In this document: one piece after another, positions 1 through 9,118 of the stretch | How the letters are laid out: each line of letters opens with the position of its first letter | How positions within the stretch are numbered: the first letter of the stretch is position 1 | Origin: Marinomonas ushuaiensis DSM 15871 | Lineage (GTDB): Bacteria > Pseudomonadota > Gammaproteobacteria > Pseudomonadales > Marinomonadaceae | Reading direction: 5' to 3' | NCBI RefSeq assembly: GCF_000521805.1 | Contig: NZ_JAMB01000008.1 | Coordinates: forward strand, 1 to 64,000 | Length of the DNA: 64,000 nt | Position numbers and translations under genes: made by a program | Notes under the pieces: model-generated | Seen by the model: the letters and a program-made list of their open reading frames with translations, nothing else | Database searches by the model: none | Told to the model about the DNA's origin: nothing

Positions 1-1285
1 ATAAAATATGAAATCTAATAAAACCAAAATCATGGTGTAAACCACCCATTGATGGTCACAAAGCCTTTGTCATAAAAAAGACAAAATGATGCCAACACTC
101 ATAACCAAATATTTATCAAATACAGCCCTTGCTTCCGGAAAAACACATCGACAAACAGGTTCCATGAAGCAATCCGCTATTCATGCGATCTCCCATCGAA
201 AAAATGACACCAAAGCCCGCCATAAAATTGCCGGTACAAACATTCGCCATAGTATTTTCGCCATATACTTTTCATGATCATTTCGCCATAGCCATAAAAT
301 ATGAAACCTAATAAAACCAAAATCATGGCGTAAACTATCCATTGATGGTCACAAAGCCTTTGTCATAAAAAAGACAAAATGATGCCAACACTCATAACCA
401 AATATTTATCAAATACAGCCCTTGCTTCCGGAAAAACACATCGACAAACAGGTTCCATGAAGCAATCCGCTATTCATGCGATCTCCCATCGAAAAAATGA
501 CACCAAAGCCCGCCATAAAATTGCCGGTACAAACATTCGCCATAGTATTTTCGCCATATACTTTTCATGATCATTTCGCCATAGCCATAAAATATGAAAC
601 CTAATAAAACCAAAATCATGGCGTAAACTATCCATTGATGGTCACAAAGCCTTTGTCATACAAAAGACAAAATGATGCCAACACTCATAACCAAATATTT
701 ATCAAATACAGCCCTTGCTTCCGGAAAAACACATCGACAAGCAGGTGCCATGAAGCAATCCGCTATTCATGCGATCTCCCATCAAAAAAATGACACCAAA
801 GCCCGCCATAAAATTGTCGGTACAAACATTCACCATAGTATTTCCGCCATATACTTTTCATGATCATTTCGCCATAGCCATAAAATATGAAATCTAATAA
901 AACCAAAGTCATGGCGTAAACTATCCATTGATGGACACAAAGCCTTTGTCATAAAAAAGACAAAATGATGCCAACACTCATAACCGAATATTTATCAAAT
1001 ACAGCCCTTGCTTTCAGAAAAGCACATCGACAAAAAGGTGCCATGAAGCAACCCGCTATTCATGCGATTCCCCATCGAAAAAATGACACCAAAGCCCGCC
1101 ATAAAACTGTCGGTACCAACATTCGCCATAGCATTTTCGCCATATACTTTTCACGATCATTTCGCCATAGCCATAAAATATGAAACCTAATAAAACCAAA
1201 ATCATGGCGTAAGCTATCCATTGATGGACACAAAGCCTTTGTCATAAAAAAGACAAAATGATGCCTATATTTTCGATCCAAATAT
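1..1285. repeat. Tandem array of a 293-bp unit (4 full copies plus a decaying fifth)
   Basis: Copies begin at 1, 294, 587, 880 and 1173, with an exact 293-bp period. Copies 1 and 2 are almost identical, copies 3 and 4 carry scattered substitutions, and copy 5 follows the consensus for about 90 bp before it decays around 1262-1315. The left edge of the window is already inside a copy, so the array may be longer. Each unit holds several spaced CGCCAT motifs (in copy 1 near 219, 244, 259 and 284) and short palindromes such as TTCCGGAA and ATGATCAT. A 63-codon plus-strand frame recurs in each copy, but the differences I compared between copies 2 and 3 all change the peptide and no ribosome binding site precedes it, so I treat it as noncoding. 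The array lies downstream of fliC. No function is recognised. Confidence 0.95.
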
Positions 1286-1696
1286 TCATAAAAAAATAGA
1301 CTATTGCTTTCACCCTACTGGCGTTTCACCTAAAACATATCTCTTAATGAACATAGAGCCATCGATATAGAGGGATACACTTAACGAAACAAAAACCATC
1401 ACTATTACCCCTCATAAAAAATCGATTAGCCCCAAAAATCATTTCTAAAAAACGCGTATAACGCTCTACACCAAGTAAAAAGAAACAAAGGTCTCTCTTC
1501 TTTCCAGAAATCATAAAATTCACAATATCTGAACTATGAATTCATCAATAGAAGCTCATCTCAAAGCCGGTTGGAAATAGGAATTCCGTTATTCATACAG
1601 ACCTAATTCTCTATAACCGCCTATGACATAAGCCTCAACTATCTCCAAATACCCAAAAATCAGCTAAAAAATAGAGTTCAAGCCATAATTTAGGTA
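1286..1696. other. AT-rich spacer without a recognisable gene
   Basis: This stretch lies between the end of the 293-bp repeat array and the fliC terminator. Its first 30-40 bases still resemble decayed repeat sequence. After that I see no ORF of convincing length, no tRNA and no clear promoter. Confidence 0.6.
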
Positions 1697-1697
1697 A

Positions 1698-1727
1698 AAA
1701 AATGCCGGGTGAAAAAATCCACCCGGC
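1698..1727 (-). terminator. Intrinsic terminator of fliC
   Basis: The arms GCCGGGTG (1704-1711) and CACCCGGC (1720-1727) form a perfect 8-bp GC-rich stem around an 8-nt loop. Read on the minus strand, the stem is followed by ATTTTTTTACC, a proper T-run. It sits about 105 bp beyond the fliC stop codon, as expected for a highly expressed monocistronic flagellin gene. Confidence 0.9.
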
Positions 1728-1831
1728 TTAAGAGGCACCTCTAGGAGAGAGAAGTAGCCTATATTCCGAGAAACACTCGAACCTTTTGCATGAGTAACAT
1801 TCTAGTGCCACTTCACATCATCTTTTTTGAA

Positions 1832-2716
1832 TTAATTACCCAATAGAGATAGAGCAGTTTGAGGACGCTGATTCGCCTGAGCAAGAATAGTACTACTCGC
1901 CTGTTGCAAAATTTGCGTACTGGTTAGATTTGCCGTTTCTGCAGCAAAATCGGCATCACGCACTCGAGCACGAGCAGCTGATACGTTTTCAGATATATTG
2001 CTCAAGTTGGTGATAGTTGAGCTGAAACGGTTCTGTATTGCACCAAGCTCTGCCCGCTTAAAATCAACTGCAGAAATCATGGAATCAACAATCGCAATCA
2101 TACTCTGTGCATTAACTACGGTTGAAACTGATGCACTTGTTTCACTTACTTGAGAAGAGGCCTGATTCGAAAGGCCTGACATGGTAAAACCATTATTTGT
2201 TTGATAATCAACAGAATTATTTGCACCACCAAACTCCATAGTAAAGCTGATTGTTTGGTTTGCATCGGCACCAACTTGGAAAATACCTTGATAAGTACCG
2301 TCTAGTAAATTTGTACCACCAAATGTAGTTGTATCTGCAATTCGGTTTATCTCTTTAGACAGTTGCGACATCTCTTGTTGTAGAGCCACACGGTCTTTAT
2401 CTGAGTTTGATCCGTTTGCTGCCTGAATAGATAAGGTACGCATACGTTGCAACATGCTTGTTGTTTCGTCCAAGGCTCCCTCTGCAGTTTGCGCTAGCGA
2501 GATACCATCGTTTGCATTTCGTACAGACTGGTTCAAACCATTAATCTGAGAGGTCAAACGATCAGAAATTTGAAGGCCTGCAGCATCATCCGCTGCACTG
2601 TTAATTCGACGTCCAGATGATAAGCGTTGGAACGACGTATCTAGCTCTCGACTAGAGCTATCTAACATACGCTGAGCATTCAGCGAGGACACATTAGTAT
2701 TTACATATAAAGCCAT
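1832..2716 (-). CDS. fliC: Flagellin
   Basis: This is the filament subunit, exported by the flagellar type III system and polymerised beyond the hook. The 294-residue protein has the conserved coiled D0/D1 ends: the N-terminus begins [15 protein letters not shown] and contains the [18 protein letters not shown] segment, and the C-terminus carries the matching helices and ends in SLLGN. The central variable part (about residues 165-205) is very short, so the outer D2/D3 domains are essentially missing, as in compact marine flagellins. I chose the ATG at 2716 because MALYVNTN is the canonical start and GGAGAG (2722-2727) lies just upstream; an in-frame start 12 codons earlier lacks this support. 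Two sigma-28-like promoters lie upstream and a strong terminator downstream, so it is probably monocistronic and class 3. Confidence 0.97.
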   Translation of the reverse strand: MALYVNTNVSSLNAQRMLDSSSRELDTSFQRLSSGRRINSAADDAAGLQISDRLTSQINGLNQSVRNANDGISLAQTAEGALDETTSMLQRMRTLSIQAANGSNSDKDRVALQQEMSQLSKEINRIADTTTFGGTNLLDGTYQGIFQVGADANQTISFTMEFGGANNSVDYQTNNGFTMSGLSNQASSQVSETSASVSTVVNAQSMIAIVDSMISAVDFKRAELGAIQNRFSSTITNLSNISENVSAARARVRDADFAAETANLTSTQILQQASSTILAQANQRPQTALSLLGN

Positions 2717-2796
2717 TTTTTCTCTCCTAAGAATATTTTTAAAACGAGACAACCTTTTGATTTAATTGAATATTTGGCTTTTGTCTCTTATTAAAG

Positions 2797-2823
2797 TTAT
2801 CGACACCTTGACGATTTCCTTTA
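2797..2823 (-). promoter_or_regulatory. Sigma-28 (FliA) promoter of fliC, proximal
   Basis: On the minus strand the motif reads TAAAGGAA, an 11-nt spacer, then GTCGATAA. The known FliA consensus is TAAAGTTT-N11-GCCGATAA, so the -10 box has one mismatch and the spacing is exact. The -10 box ends 80 bp ahead of the fliC start codon. Confidence 0.85.
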
Positions 2824-2887
2824 ACTTTTTTTTAACTTTTTTTAAGCATTTTATTTTTTATAAACTCAAAATAAGCGGTACTCAAAG

Positions 2888-2914
2888 TTATCGAACTGAG
2901 TACTAATAACTTTA
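2888..2914 (-). promoter_or_regulatory. Sigma-28 (FliA)-like promoter of fliC, distal
   Basis: On the minus strand the motif reads TAAAGTTA, an 11-nt spacer, then TTCGATAA. It matches 7 of 8 positions in the -35 box and 6 of 8 in the -10 box of the FliA consensus, with exact spacing. It stands 91 bp upstream of the proximal promoter and shares AAAGTTATCGA with it on the plus strand, so the pair may have arisen by local duplication. Confidence 0.65.
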
Positions 2915-3062
2915 AAAATAAAGGCAAAAAAATGTGAAAAAAGTCATAAAAATACATATTTTCAAATAAATTAAATTAAATCGTATTGAACTCTAAAGTT
3001 TTGAAAAAAACGGCGTAAAAAAGGTCATAAAAATGTTCGACTTTCGTACTAAAAATATAAAT

Positions 3063-3118
3063 TAAAGAATGGGTACTAAAGAATGGGGACTAAAGAATGG
3101 GGACTAAAGAGTCGATGC
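3063..3118. repeat. 14-bp tandem repeat, three good copies and one degenerate
   Basis: The unit TAAAGAATGGGGAC occurs at 3077-3090 and 3091-3104 exactly, at 3063-3076 with one change (GGGTAC), and at 3105-3118 in degenerate form; a further TAAAGG follows. It lies just beyond the stop codon of the HD-GYP-like gene. No protein or RNA function is apparent. Confidence 0.9.
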
Positions 3119-3139
3119 TAAAGGAAAGCCAATTACAAG

Positions 3140-4696
3140 TCATGATATATGATTAATAAACTGCAAACCTAAAGCTTGAGGGTCAACTTCCTTTTCAATG
3201 ACCACTTCACTTCGTAGATTAGCTGATTTATTCAATTCGATATCAGAAGTTTCTATAAAAGCCTTATTGGTAAAACTGTATACCTGTCGAACTAAAGAAG
3301 GCTGAAACAACTTATTTAACGTGAGGACAAAACCTACACGCCCATTAGATAACAACACACAAGAACCAACAGGCACACTACCAATGTGCTTCAAGAATAC
3401 AACCAGTAATTCGCTATCAAACGCCAGACCTGATTCTTTCTGCATTTTCTGGCACGCCTTGATCGGTCCCATAGAATGCTTATGCGGCTGTTCAGAAGTT
3501 ATCGCATCATAAGCATCAATAATCGCAGCCATTTTTCCATAGACGGATATTTCCGATCCTTGTTTTCCAGATGGGTAACCTGAACCGTCTATTTTTTCAT
3601 GATGATCCAATAACATTTGATATACAGCTTTTGGAATATTCTCACTCTTTTGTAAGATTTGTTCACCGAACTGTATATGCTTACGAAATAAATCAAACTC
3701 ACCCTCTGTCATTTTTGTTGTTTTCGTCACCATAGCCATTGGTAAACGGAATCGACCTAAGTCAAACAATAAGGCTCCAAGAGAAATCACCTCCACATAA
3801 GCATTAGCCAATTTCATTGCTTTCGCAAAATGAATAGCAAGAACGGCCATCCCCATAGCATGTTGCTCTAAATAGGAAGAGGGATCTTTTATATGACGGA
3901 TAGCCATTAATGAGAAATTATTACGTGTGTGAGATTCAATCAAGCGACGACAGAACCGCATAAGCTCAGTGATTTCTAATTGCTCTCCACGTTTAAATCG
4001 CTCAATTTGCGCTGACAATAATAAGTGACCATCTTTAAAAATTTTAAGTGCTGTAGACACTTCATCATCAAAAGAAGTTGGGATAAGTTTGTTTTCTAGA
4101 GGTGGCTTTTTCGTAACGACAGGTTTTGCGGTCTCAACTGGTGATTCAACACTTTCTTCATGTTTTTTATCATTTTCCTTATTAAGCCCCACCTCGTTTA
4201 ATTTTTTCATGCGGCCTTTATAAGTAAGTATGTACTCTCTTGTGTATTCGTTTAATTCTTCTCTAAAATAACGAAACAAATTTTGTTTTCTACCATGCTT
4301 ACTACGTAACTCTTTCGTATTAAGGTCTGGATAAAGTTTTCTTAGACTTCTAACTGATCGACCGTGAGCCATGGAGATACATAAGATAAGAAACCTTTCT
4401 TGTGCATCATAAAGTCGCTCTCTACTAGAACTTAATAGTTTTTCATCGTTTGAAAAATAAGGATCATAAGGAAGGAATGGTGATTCTAACGTGGGCCGCA
4501 ATATATCAAATGCTACTTGCCTCATAGCTACACCGACAATACGGTCTTTGCGACCATGCATAGTTATGAGGCTCTTAACGCGTTTGCTACCTAACACGCT
4601 ACTTTTCAGTTCTAAGATACTAAGTATTTCATCCATATCGAAATACCCAACATTAATATCAGCCCCAAAACAAGATTCAATTTTAAACGCCGACAT
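3140..4696 (-). CDS. HD-GYP-like protein with a degenerate HD motif
   Basis: HD-GYP domains are metal-dependent c-di-GMP phosphodiesterases. The 518-residue protein has an N-terminal part of about 165 residues that I do not recognise, a Lys/Glu/Pro-rich linker (about 165-205) and a C-terminal HD-GYP module. H279, H340, the HHE triad at 365-367, GSGYP at 371-375 and the IIDAYDAITS block are all kept. The usual HDxGK is FDLGR at 311-315, so the His of the HD pair is Phe and the Lys is Arg. Catalysis may be lost or altered, leaving a c-di-GMP-binding or scaffold role; that is inference. It starts 21 bp after the flgL stop codon on the same strand and is probably co-transcribed with the hook-associated genes. 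The upstream GGGG is a plausible ribosome binding site. Confidence 0.85.
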   Translation of the reverse strand: MSAFKIESCFGADINVGYFDMDEILSILELKSSVLGSKRVKSLITMHGRKDRIVGVAMRQVAFDILRPTLESPFLPYDPYFSNDEKLLSSSRERLYDAQERFLILCISMAHGRSVRSLRKLYPDLNTKELRSKHGRKQNLFRYFREELNEYTREYILTYKGRMKKLNEVGLNKENDKKHEESVESPVETAKPVVTKKPPLENKLIPTSFDDEVSTALKIFKDGHLLLSAQIERFKRGEQLEITELMRFCRRLIESHTRNNFSLMAIRHIKDPSSYLEQHAMGMAVLAIHFAKAMKLANAYVEVISLGALLFDLGRFRLPMAMVTKTTKMTEGEFDLFRKHIQFGEQILQKSENIPKAVYQMLLDHHEKIDGSGYPSGKQGSEISVYGKMAAIIDAYDAITSEQPHKHSMGPIKACQKMQKESGLAFDSELLVVFLKHIGSVPVGSCVLLSNGRVGFVLTLNKLFQPSLVRQVYSFTNKAFIETSDIELNKSANLRSEVVIEKEVDPQALGLQFINHIS

Positions 4697-4717
4697 TTTT
4701 ATTCTATACCCCAGAAC

Positions 4718-6034
4718 TTACATCTGATTAAACAAAGATAAATTACTAATACGTGAAAATACTTTCTGCGAAGCACTAAGCGCAGCTTCTTTCATAGCCA
4801 ATTCTGTTGCAGCTGCGGCGACATCTAAACCGCCTATTCGATCTTGAGCAACAGCATTCGATAATTGATTTGCTGAACTAAAGTCTTCTCTATCTTGAAG
4901 AATATTCAATCTTGCACCAACAGACGAGCGCCCTTCTCGAATCATTTGCTGAGCATTATTGATACTAGTTGTTGCATCAAAAAATGACTGCTCACGCTCT
5001 TCATGAGTTGAGTCTCGGTCGCCAAGAATCGCCAGTGTATCATTGATCTCATTTAATACATTGTCACGTCTTGGTTTATCCAAAGAAATATCAACCACCG
5101 CACCTGGCTCACCTCTCACAAGGAATGACATACCACCAAGAGAAATCGGTTTCCCTGCTGTATAGTCTCCAGAAGAAACCACTTCACCAGCGCTATTCGT
5201 TATACTGTATGTACCGGGTTCACCATCGAACGCCCTGCGTCTATCTTGATCTGCTTTGTCATTCGAATTGGTAAAACTTGAGTCAGAAATAAATCCTTCT
5301 ACACTTTCAAGATCAATATTAATAGGGAAAGTAGTTAGAAGATAATTATTCTCTGATGGGTTTTCAGGGTCGTAATTATCTTCCATAAATTGATCAAAAT
5401 CGCCTTGATTTTTTACCTTGGCAGTAAGTGTTACATCACCGGCTAACAAATCAGATGAAAACGAACGATTCGTCCAAATATCTTGGAACAATTTTTTACC
5501 TGAGTCCGTTACAGGTATGCGCATATCTTCCGAGATCTGAGCGTATTTTTGCCCTTCATTACCAACCCATTCATAACGACCTTGACTGCTTATAGCAAAT
5601 GGAGGTCCTTGCGTATCTGTACCAGAGAAGACATAGCTTCCATCAGCACTTCTTGTATTCATCAACTCAGCCATAGACTCTGTAATCAGTTCAATTTCTT
5701 GAACAATGGCATTAATGTCTTCTTGAGTATTGATATCATTTTGTGCTTGGATAAATAACGTACGCACGTCATCCATAAAGCCATTAATACTGTCTAAAGC
5801 AACTTCTTGATACTCTAAGTTTCCTACCGCCATTTTGATGGATTCATCAAATAACTTTAACTGATGCGTATTGCCTTGATACATTAAGACCTGACTCGCG
5901 CCAACCGGGTTGTCACTTGGTTTTACAATGTCAGTTTGTGATGAAATTTTTTCTTGAGCATTGAGTATTTTTTCATTCGCTTGGCTAATAGCTCGGCTAG
6001 ATTGCCCATAAATTAAGTTATTGGTTACTCGCAT
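4718..6034 (-). CDS. flgL: Flagellar hook-associated protein 3 (hook-filament junction)
   Basis: FlgL forms the second junction layer between hook and filament. The 438-residue protein opens with the family signature MRVTNNLIYGQSSRAI and the flagellin-like helix containing KPSDNPVGA (about residues 38-46), and ends in a flagellin-like C-terminal coiled coil. It is longer than the enterobacterial form; the extra length lies in the central region (about 190-290). Its ribosome binding site GAGG overlaps the flgK stop codon, which argues for translational coupling within flgKL. Confidence 0.96.
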   Translation of the reverse strand: MRVTNNLIYGQSSRAISQANEKILNAQEKISSQTDIVKPSDNPVGASQVLMYQGNTHQLKLFDESIKMAVGNLEYQEVALDSINGFMDDVRTLFIQAQNDINTQEDINAIVQEIELITESMAELMNTRSADGSYVFSGTDTQGPPFAISSQGRYEWVGNEGQKYAQISEDMRIPVTDSGKKLFQDIWTNRSFSSDLLAGDVTLTAKVKNQGDFDQFMEDNYDPENPSENNYLLTTFPINIDLESVEGFISDSSFTNSNDKADQDRRRAFDGEPGTYSITNSAGEVVSSGDYTAGKPISLGGMSFLVRGEPGAVVDISLDKPRRDNVLNEINDTLAILGDRDSTHEEREQSFFDATTSINNAQQMIREGRSSVGARLNILQDREDFSSANQLSNAVAQDRIGGLDVAAAATELAMKEAALSASQKVFSRISNLSLFNQM

Positions 6035-6038
6035 AAAC

Positions 6039-8015
6039 TTACCTCATAATCCCAAGCAATGTCTCAAATGTAGTTCGAGCCGCTGTTACAACTTGAGCGG
6101 AAGCAGAATAAGACTGTTGATACTTCAATAGGTTGACTGCTTCTTCATCTAAACTGACGGCTGACAATCTATCTCGTCTGGCCATACTATCATTAAAAAT
6201 CACTTCACTTGATTCCGCATGACCTGCAATTTCGGATGTTTTACTACCGACATAAGAAATAAAGCCAGCAAATGATTTAGACAAACTTGCTTCACCTGCA
6301 ACCAAAGATTGATTCTGCAAATCCACTAACGCAATACCATTAAAGTTATCCGCAGGTCCAACTTGATCAATACTCATGGAGAATTCATCTCCTCGCTGTG
6401 GTTTAGAAGAAACAGATACATCAAAACCCGCTTCCTGCGCCAAACCAGCTTGTTCAAGCAAATTACTATATTGCTGTACGTTGGTAACATTAGCTATTTC
6501 AGTACCTGATGCATCCTGAATCACATACGAACTTGGAGACGTAAAATAAATCTTATGTGGAGCGCTTGGATAAAGCTTAGCATCGGCGGTAAAAGCGGAC
6601 GATTTAGGGTCGGTATTTGTTATTGAGGTCAAAGAAATTTTTGCATCCGATAAATTGTCAGAATTCGTACTCACTCCAACAGGGGCACTAAATGCTAAAG
6701 CTTGACCATTCTTCGCATTCAATTCCAAATTAGTTGCAGCTCGCTGTGTTGGTGCAAAACGAAAAACATCACCTTCATCAATATCACCTGGATCTTTTAA
6801 TCGAAGATCGATACCCAAACCTTCAATGGAATAATACCCCTCACTGCTTGGTGTTAACGTAGAGAAGTCAAAAATATGTTGCTGACCTGATGCCTTTCCA
6901 TTGATATCGTATTTGGTGATGGCAAATCGATCGCCATCTGTCTTAGCAAGTTCATAGGTATCTTTGGTAATGTCATTTGCGTCACCAGCAGAAACTCGCA
7001 CAGAAATATCAGGTAATTTATGAAGGTTATCTCTCGTGGTAAAAATATCTATTTTACCTAAAGTAAACAAGTCACCGCCAAAGTCACCATTACCATCAAC
7101 ACCTTTGGCATTTTGGACGTTCATTGCATCAGCAATAGAAATCGCATGCTGGCCTAACGTACGATCAGCATAAGCACTGAACTGAGAACGAAAATCGACT
7201 AAACCACCAATACTTCCGCCAAGACCATCCATTTTCAAAGCCACATTGTGGTCACCAAAATCCACCATCAATTTGATTTTATTCGGATCTAATGGATCAG
7301 CCAACATTTTTAGCTCTGTTGGGTTTTGATCCATGACCAATGGCTGGCCATTTCGTAAATGAATAGTCATCAACCCTTTTTCAGTAAACTCTGCCTTGAT
7401 GTCTAAGTATTTAGAAAGGTCTTTAGCTAAAAGCTCTTGCTGATCTCTTAATTCATTGGCAGGAGAAATAGATAAGCCCTCTTCTCTCAAAATATTGCCA
7501 TTCAATTTAGATATTTTGGTCGTGATTGAATTCAAGTCGGTCAAAGAAACTGACAATTGCTCACTGGCTAGACGCTCTTGACGCGTTACAACATCAGAAA
7601 GAGTCTTATATTGATCGACCAAAACGTTAAGGCTGGAATGGGCAAGGTCTCGTAATGAAGAAGAAGTAGGGTCATTATTTGCCGCCTGAAGAGCACCAAA
7701 CGCTTCATTTATATAAGCGGTTAAAGAAACACTGTCTTCAGCAAGCAGATTATCAGCAACACTCATCATGGAGTTATAAGTGTCATAGTAAGCAAAATTA
7801 GCGGCGTCAGTTCTAACTTGAGAACTAACGAAATGATCTACAAGTCGTGATGTATCACGTAGAACGACACCACCAGCTGGTGAACTGGTTGTTTCTGTTC
7901 TTTGGCGGCTATAACCTTCGGTGTCGACATTGGTCGTATTCTGCCCTGTCGTATTAATACGGGCATTACTAGACTGTAAACCAGTCAAACCAATTGTATA
8001 TAAATTTGAGCTCAT
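6039..8015 (-). CDS. flgK: Flagellar hook-associated protein 1
   Basis: FlgK forms the first hook-filament junction layer. The 658-residue protein has the rod/hook family N-terminal motif (NLYTIGLTGLQSSNARINTTGQNTTNVDTEGYSRQR region, about 4-38) and the conserved C-terminal helix around VNLLKYQQSYSASAQVV, typical of axial proteins. Length is within the usual range for the family. AGAGG stands ahead of the ATG. It is separated from flgJ by 108 bp without a terminator that I can see, and it is immediately followed by flgL. Confidence 0.97.
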   Translation of the reverse strand: MSSNLYTIGLTGLQSSNARINTTGQNTTNVDTEGYSRQRTETTSSPAGGVVLRDTSRLVDHFVSSQVRTDAANFAYYDTYNSMMSVADNLLAEDSVSLTAYINEAFGALQAANNDPTSSSLRDLAHSSLNVLVDQYKTLSDVVTRQERLASEQLSVSLTDLNSITTKISKLNGNILREEGLSISPANELRDQQELLAKDLSKYLDIKAEFTEKGLMTIHLRNGQPLVMDQNPTELKMLADPLDPNKIKLMVDFGDHNVALKMDGLGGSIGGLVDFRSQFSAYADRTLGQHAISIADAMNVQNAKGVDGNGDFGGDLFTLGKIDIFTTRDNLHKLPDISVRVSAGDANDITKDTYELAKTDGDRFAITKYDINGKASGQQHIFDFSTLTPSSEGYYSIEGLGIDLRLKDPGDIDEGDVFRFAPTQRAATNLELNAKNGQALAFSAPVGVSTNSDNLSDAKISLTSITNTDPKSSAFTADAKLYPSAPHKIYFTSPSSYVIQDASGTEIANVTNVQQYSNLLEQAGLAQEAGFDVSVSSKPQRGDEFSMSIDQVGPADNFNGIALVDLQNQSLVAGEASLSKSFAGFISYVGSKTSEIAGHAESSEVIFNDSMARRDRLSAVSLDEEAVNLLKYQQSYSASAQVVTAARTTFETLLGIMR

Positions 8016-8123
8016 AGCTCACACCTCTAGCACGTTGTTCAAGAAATAACTTCGATAGTTTTTGACGCCATAAAGCCATATATGCAAGAACTTTACCAAC
8101 ACTGAGGTTTAATCATTTTTTTA

Positions 8124-9110
8124 TTAAAGGCCTTGGAACCACTGGCTTGAGAGGATGCTATCGATTTTTTCTGAGTACTTAGGGTCGGTAGCATAGCCAC
8201 CTTTTTGAAGGGAAGCGGCAAACATTGATGCGTCATCTCCAGACTTCAAGGCATCTTTATACCGCTCGCTAGAACTTAAAAAATTGGCGTAATCATTGAA
8301 GCTCTGACCGAACGAATCGTAAGCACGAAACGCGGCTTTTTCACGCTTTGCGACACCATCTCGAAACTCCAGTGTATTCACAACCGCCCTATCACCTGTC
8401 CAACGATTATCAGCTTTAATTCCGAACAAATTAAAGCTAGCGGCACCATCTTCTTTGGCAATAGGGTATTTCCCCCAACCCGTTTCAAGAGCGGCTTGAG
8501 CCAATATCGCTTTAGGGTTAACACCTAGTTTCTCGGCAGCTTGCTGAGCATGTGGCCAAAGGCTTTCTACAAATTCATCTGGTGACTCAAATACTACTGA
8601 CAAGGCCGATGGCACTGAAATCCCACCAGTTTCTGAAGTATTTTGAGTGGTTTGTTGAGCCGCTTCTTGTTGAGCTGCCTGAATAAACTCAACAGAAGCC
8701 CGCTGAGCAAGCGCTTGAATTCTGACTAGGTCTTGTTTTGCCACTTGATTAAGGAAATCCGTATCCCCTCGCTCTTTTGCTTCAGGTGAACTTACTTGGC
8801 TTTGCTGCGTTTGATATTGGCGAATAAGCGCTTCAGACAATCCAATACCACCAGAGTTCGCCATGCTTTGTGACATTTGCGAATCCATCATCTCTTGATA
8901 TTGCTTGGTTTGAGCACTAGAAAAAAGACCAGCACCAATCGTCTCATTGGTACTGCGCATATTCTTGAGCATCATATTGATGAAGATAGACTCGAATTGC
9001 TGGGCAACATCTTTTAAAGCAGCATCTGGGTCTTTTTGCGCCTTTGTCTTCAAATCTGATAATGAAGAAAAATCGGCGAAAAAAGTCTGATTTGATGGAA
9101 CTGAATTCAT
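8124..9110 (-). CDS. flgJ: Flagellar rod assembly protein / peptidoglycan hydrolase
   Basis: FlgJ is exported to the periplasm, caps the growing rod and opens the murein. The 328-residue protein has the N-terminal rod-binding domain (about 30-105; FESIFINMMLKNMR core) and a C-terminal glucosaminidase domain (about 175-326) with the presumed catalytic Glu at 209 in QAALETGWGKY. The linker between them is rich in Gln and Ala. AGG stands 8 nt upstream of the start and the flgI stop codon is 8 bp upstream, so the two are in one operon. The dual-domain form is typical of gammaproteobacteria. Confidence 0.96.
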   Translation of the reverse strand: MNSVPSNQTFFADFSSLSDLKTKAQKDPDAALKDVAQQFESIFINMMLKNMRSTNETIGAGLFSSAQTKQYQEMMDSQMSQSMANSGGIGLSEALIRQYQTQQSQVSSPEAKERGDTDFLNQVAKQDLVRIQALAQRASVEFIQAAQQEAAQQTTQNTSETGGISVPSALSVVFESPDEFVESLWPHAQQAAEKLGVNPKAILAQAALETGWGKYPIAKEDGAASFNLFGIKADNRWTGDRAVVNTLEFRDGVAKREKAAFRAYDSFGQSFNDYANFLSSSERYKDALKSGDDASMFAASLQKGGYATDPKYSEKIDSILSSQWFQGL

Positions 9111-9118
9111 ATATAAAC

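Larger units (their letters stand above)
2717..3139. other. AT-rich intergenic region between fliC and the HD-GYP gene
   Basis: This 423-bp stretch holds the fliC ribosome binding site, the two sigma-28-like promoters and, at its far end, a small 14-bp tandem repeat. The middle part (about 2915-3060) is very AT-rich with A- and T-runs and shows no ORF. Confidence 0.7.

Noticed and set aside
86-1183. Four recurring 63-72 codon plus-strand frames in the 293-bp repeats as a family of small proteins
   Set aside because: No ribosome binding site, base changes between copies compared all alter the peptide, and the frames exist only because the unit is repeated.
1-1285. CRISPR array
   Set aside because: The units are 293 bp, adjoin without unique spacers, and no cas gene is nearby.
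8016-8123. A sigma-28 promoter ahead of flgK
   Set aside because: The gap contains no box close to GCCGATAA at the right spacing; only partial matches such as CTATCGAA were seen.
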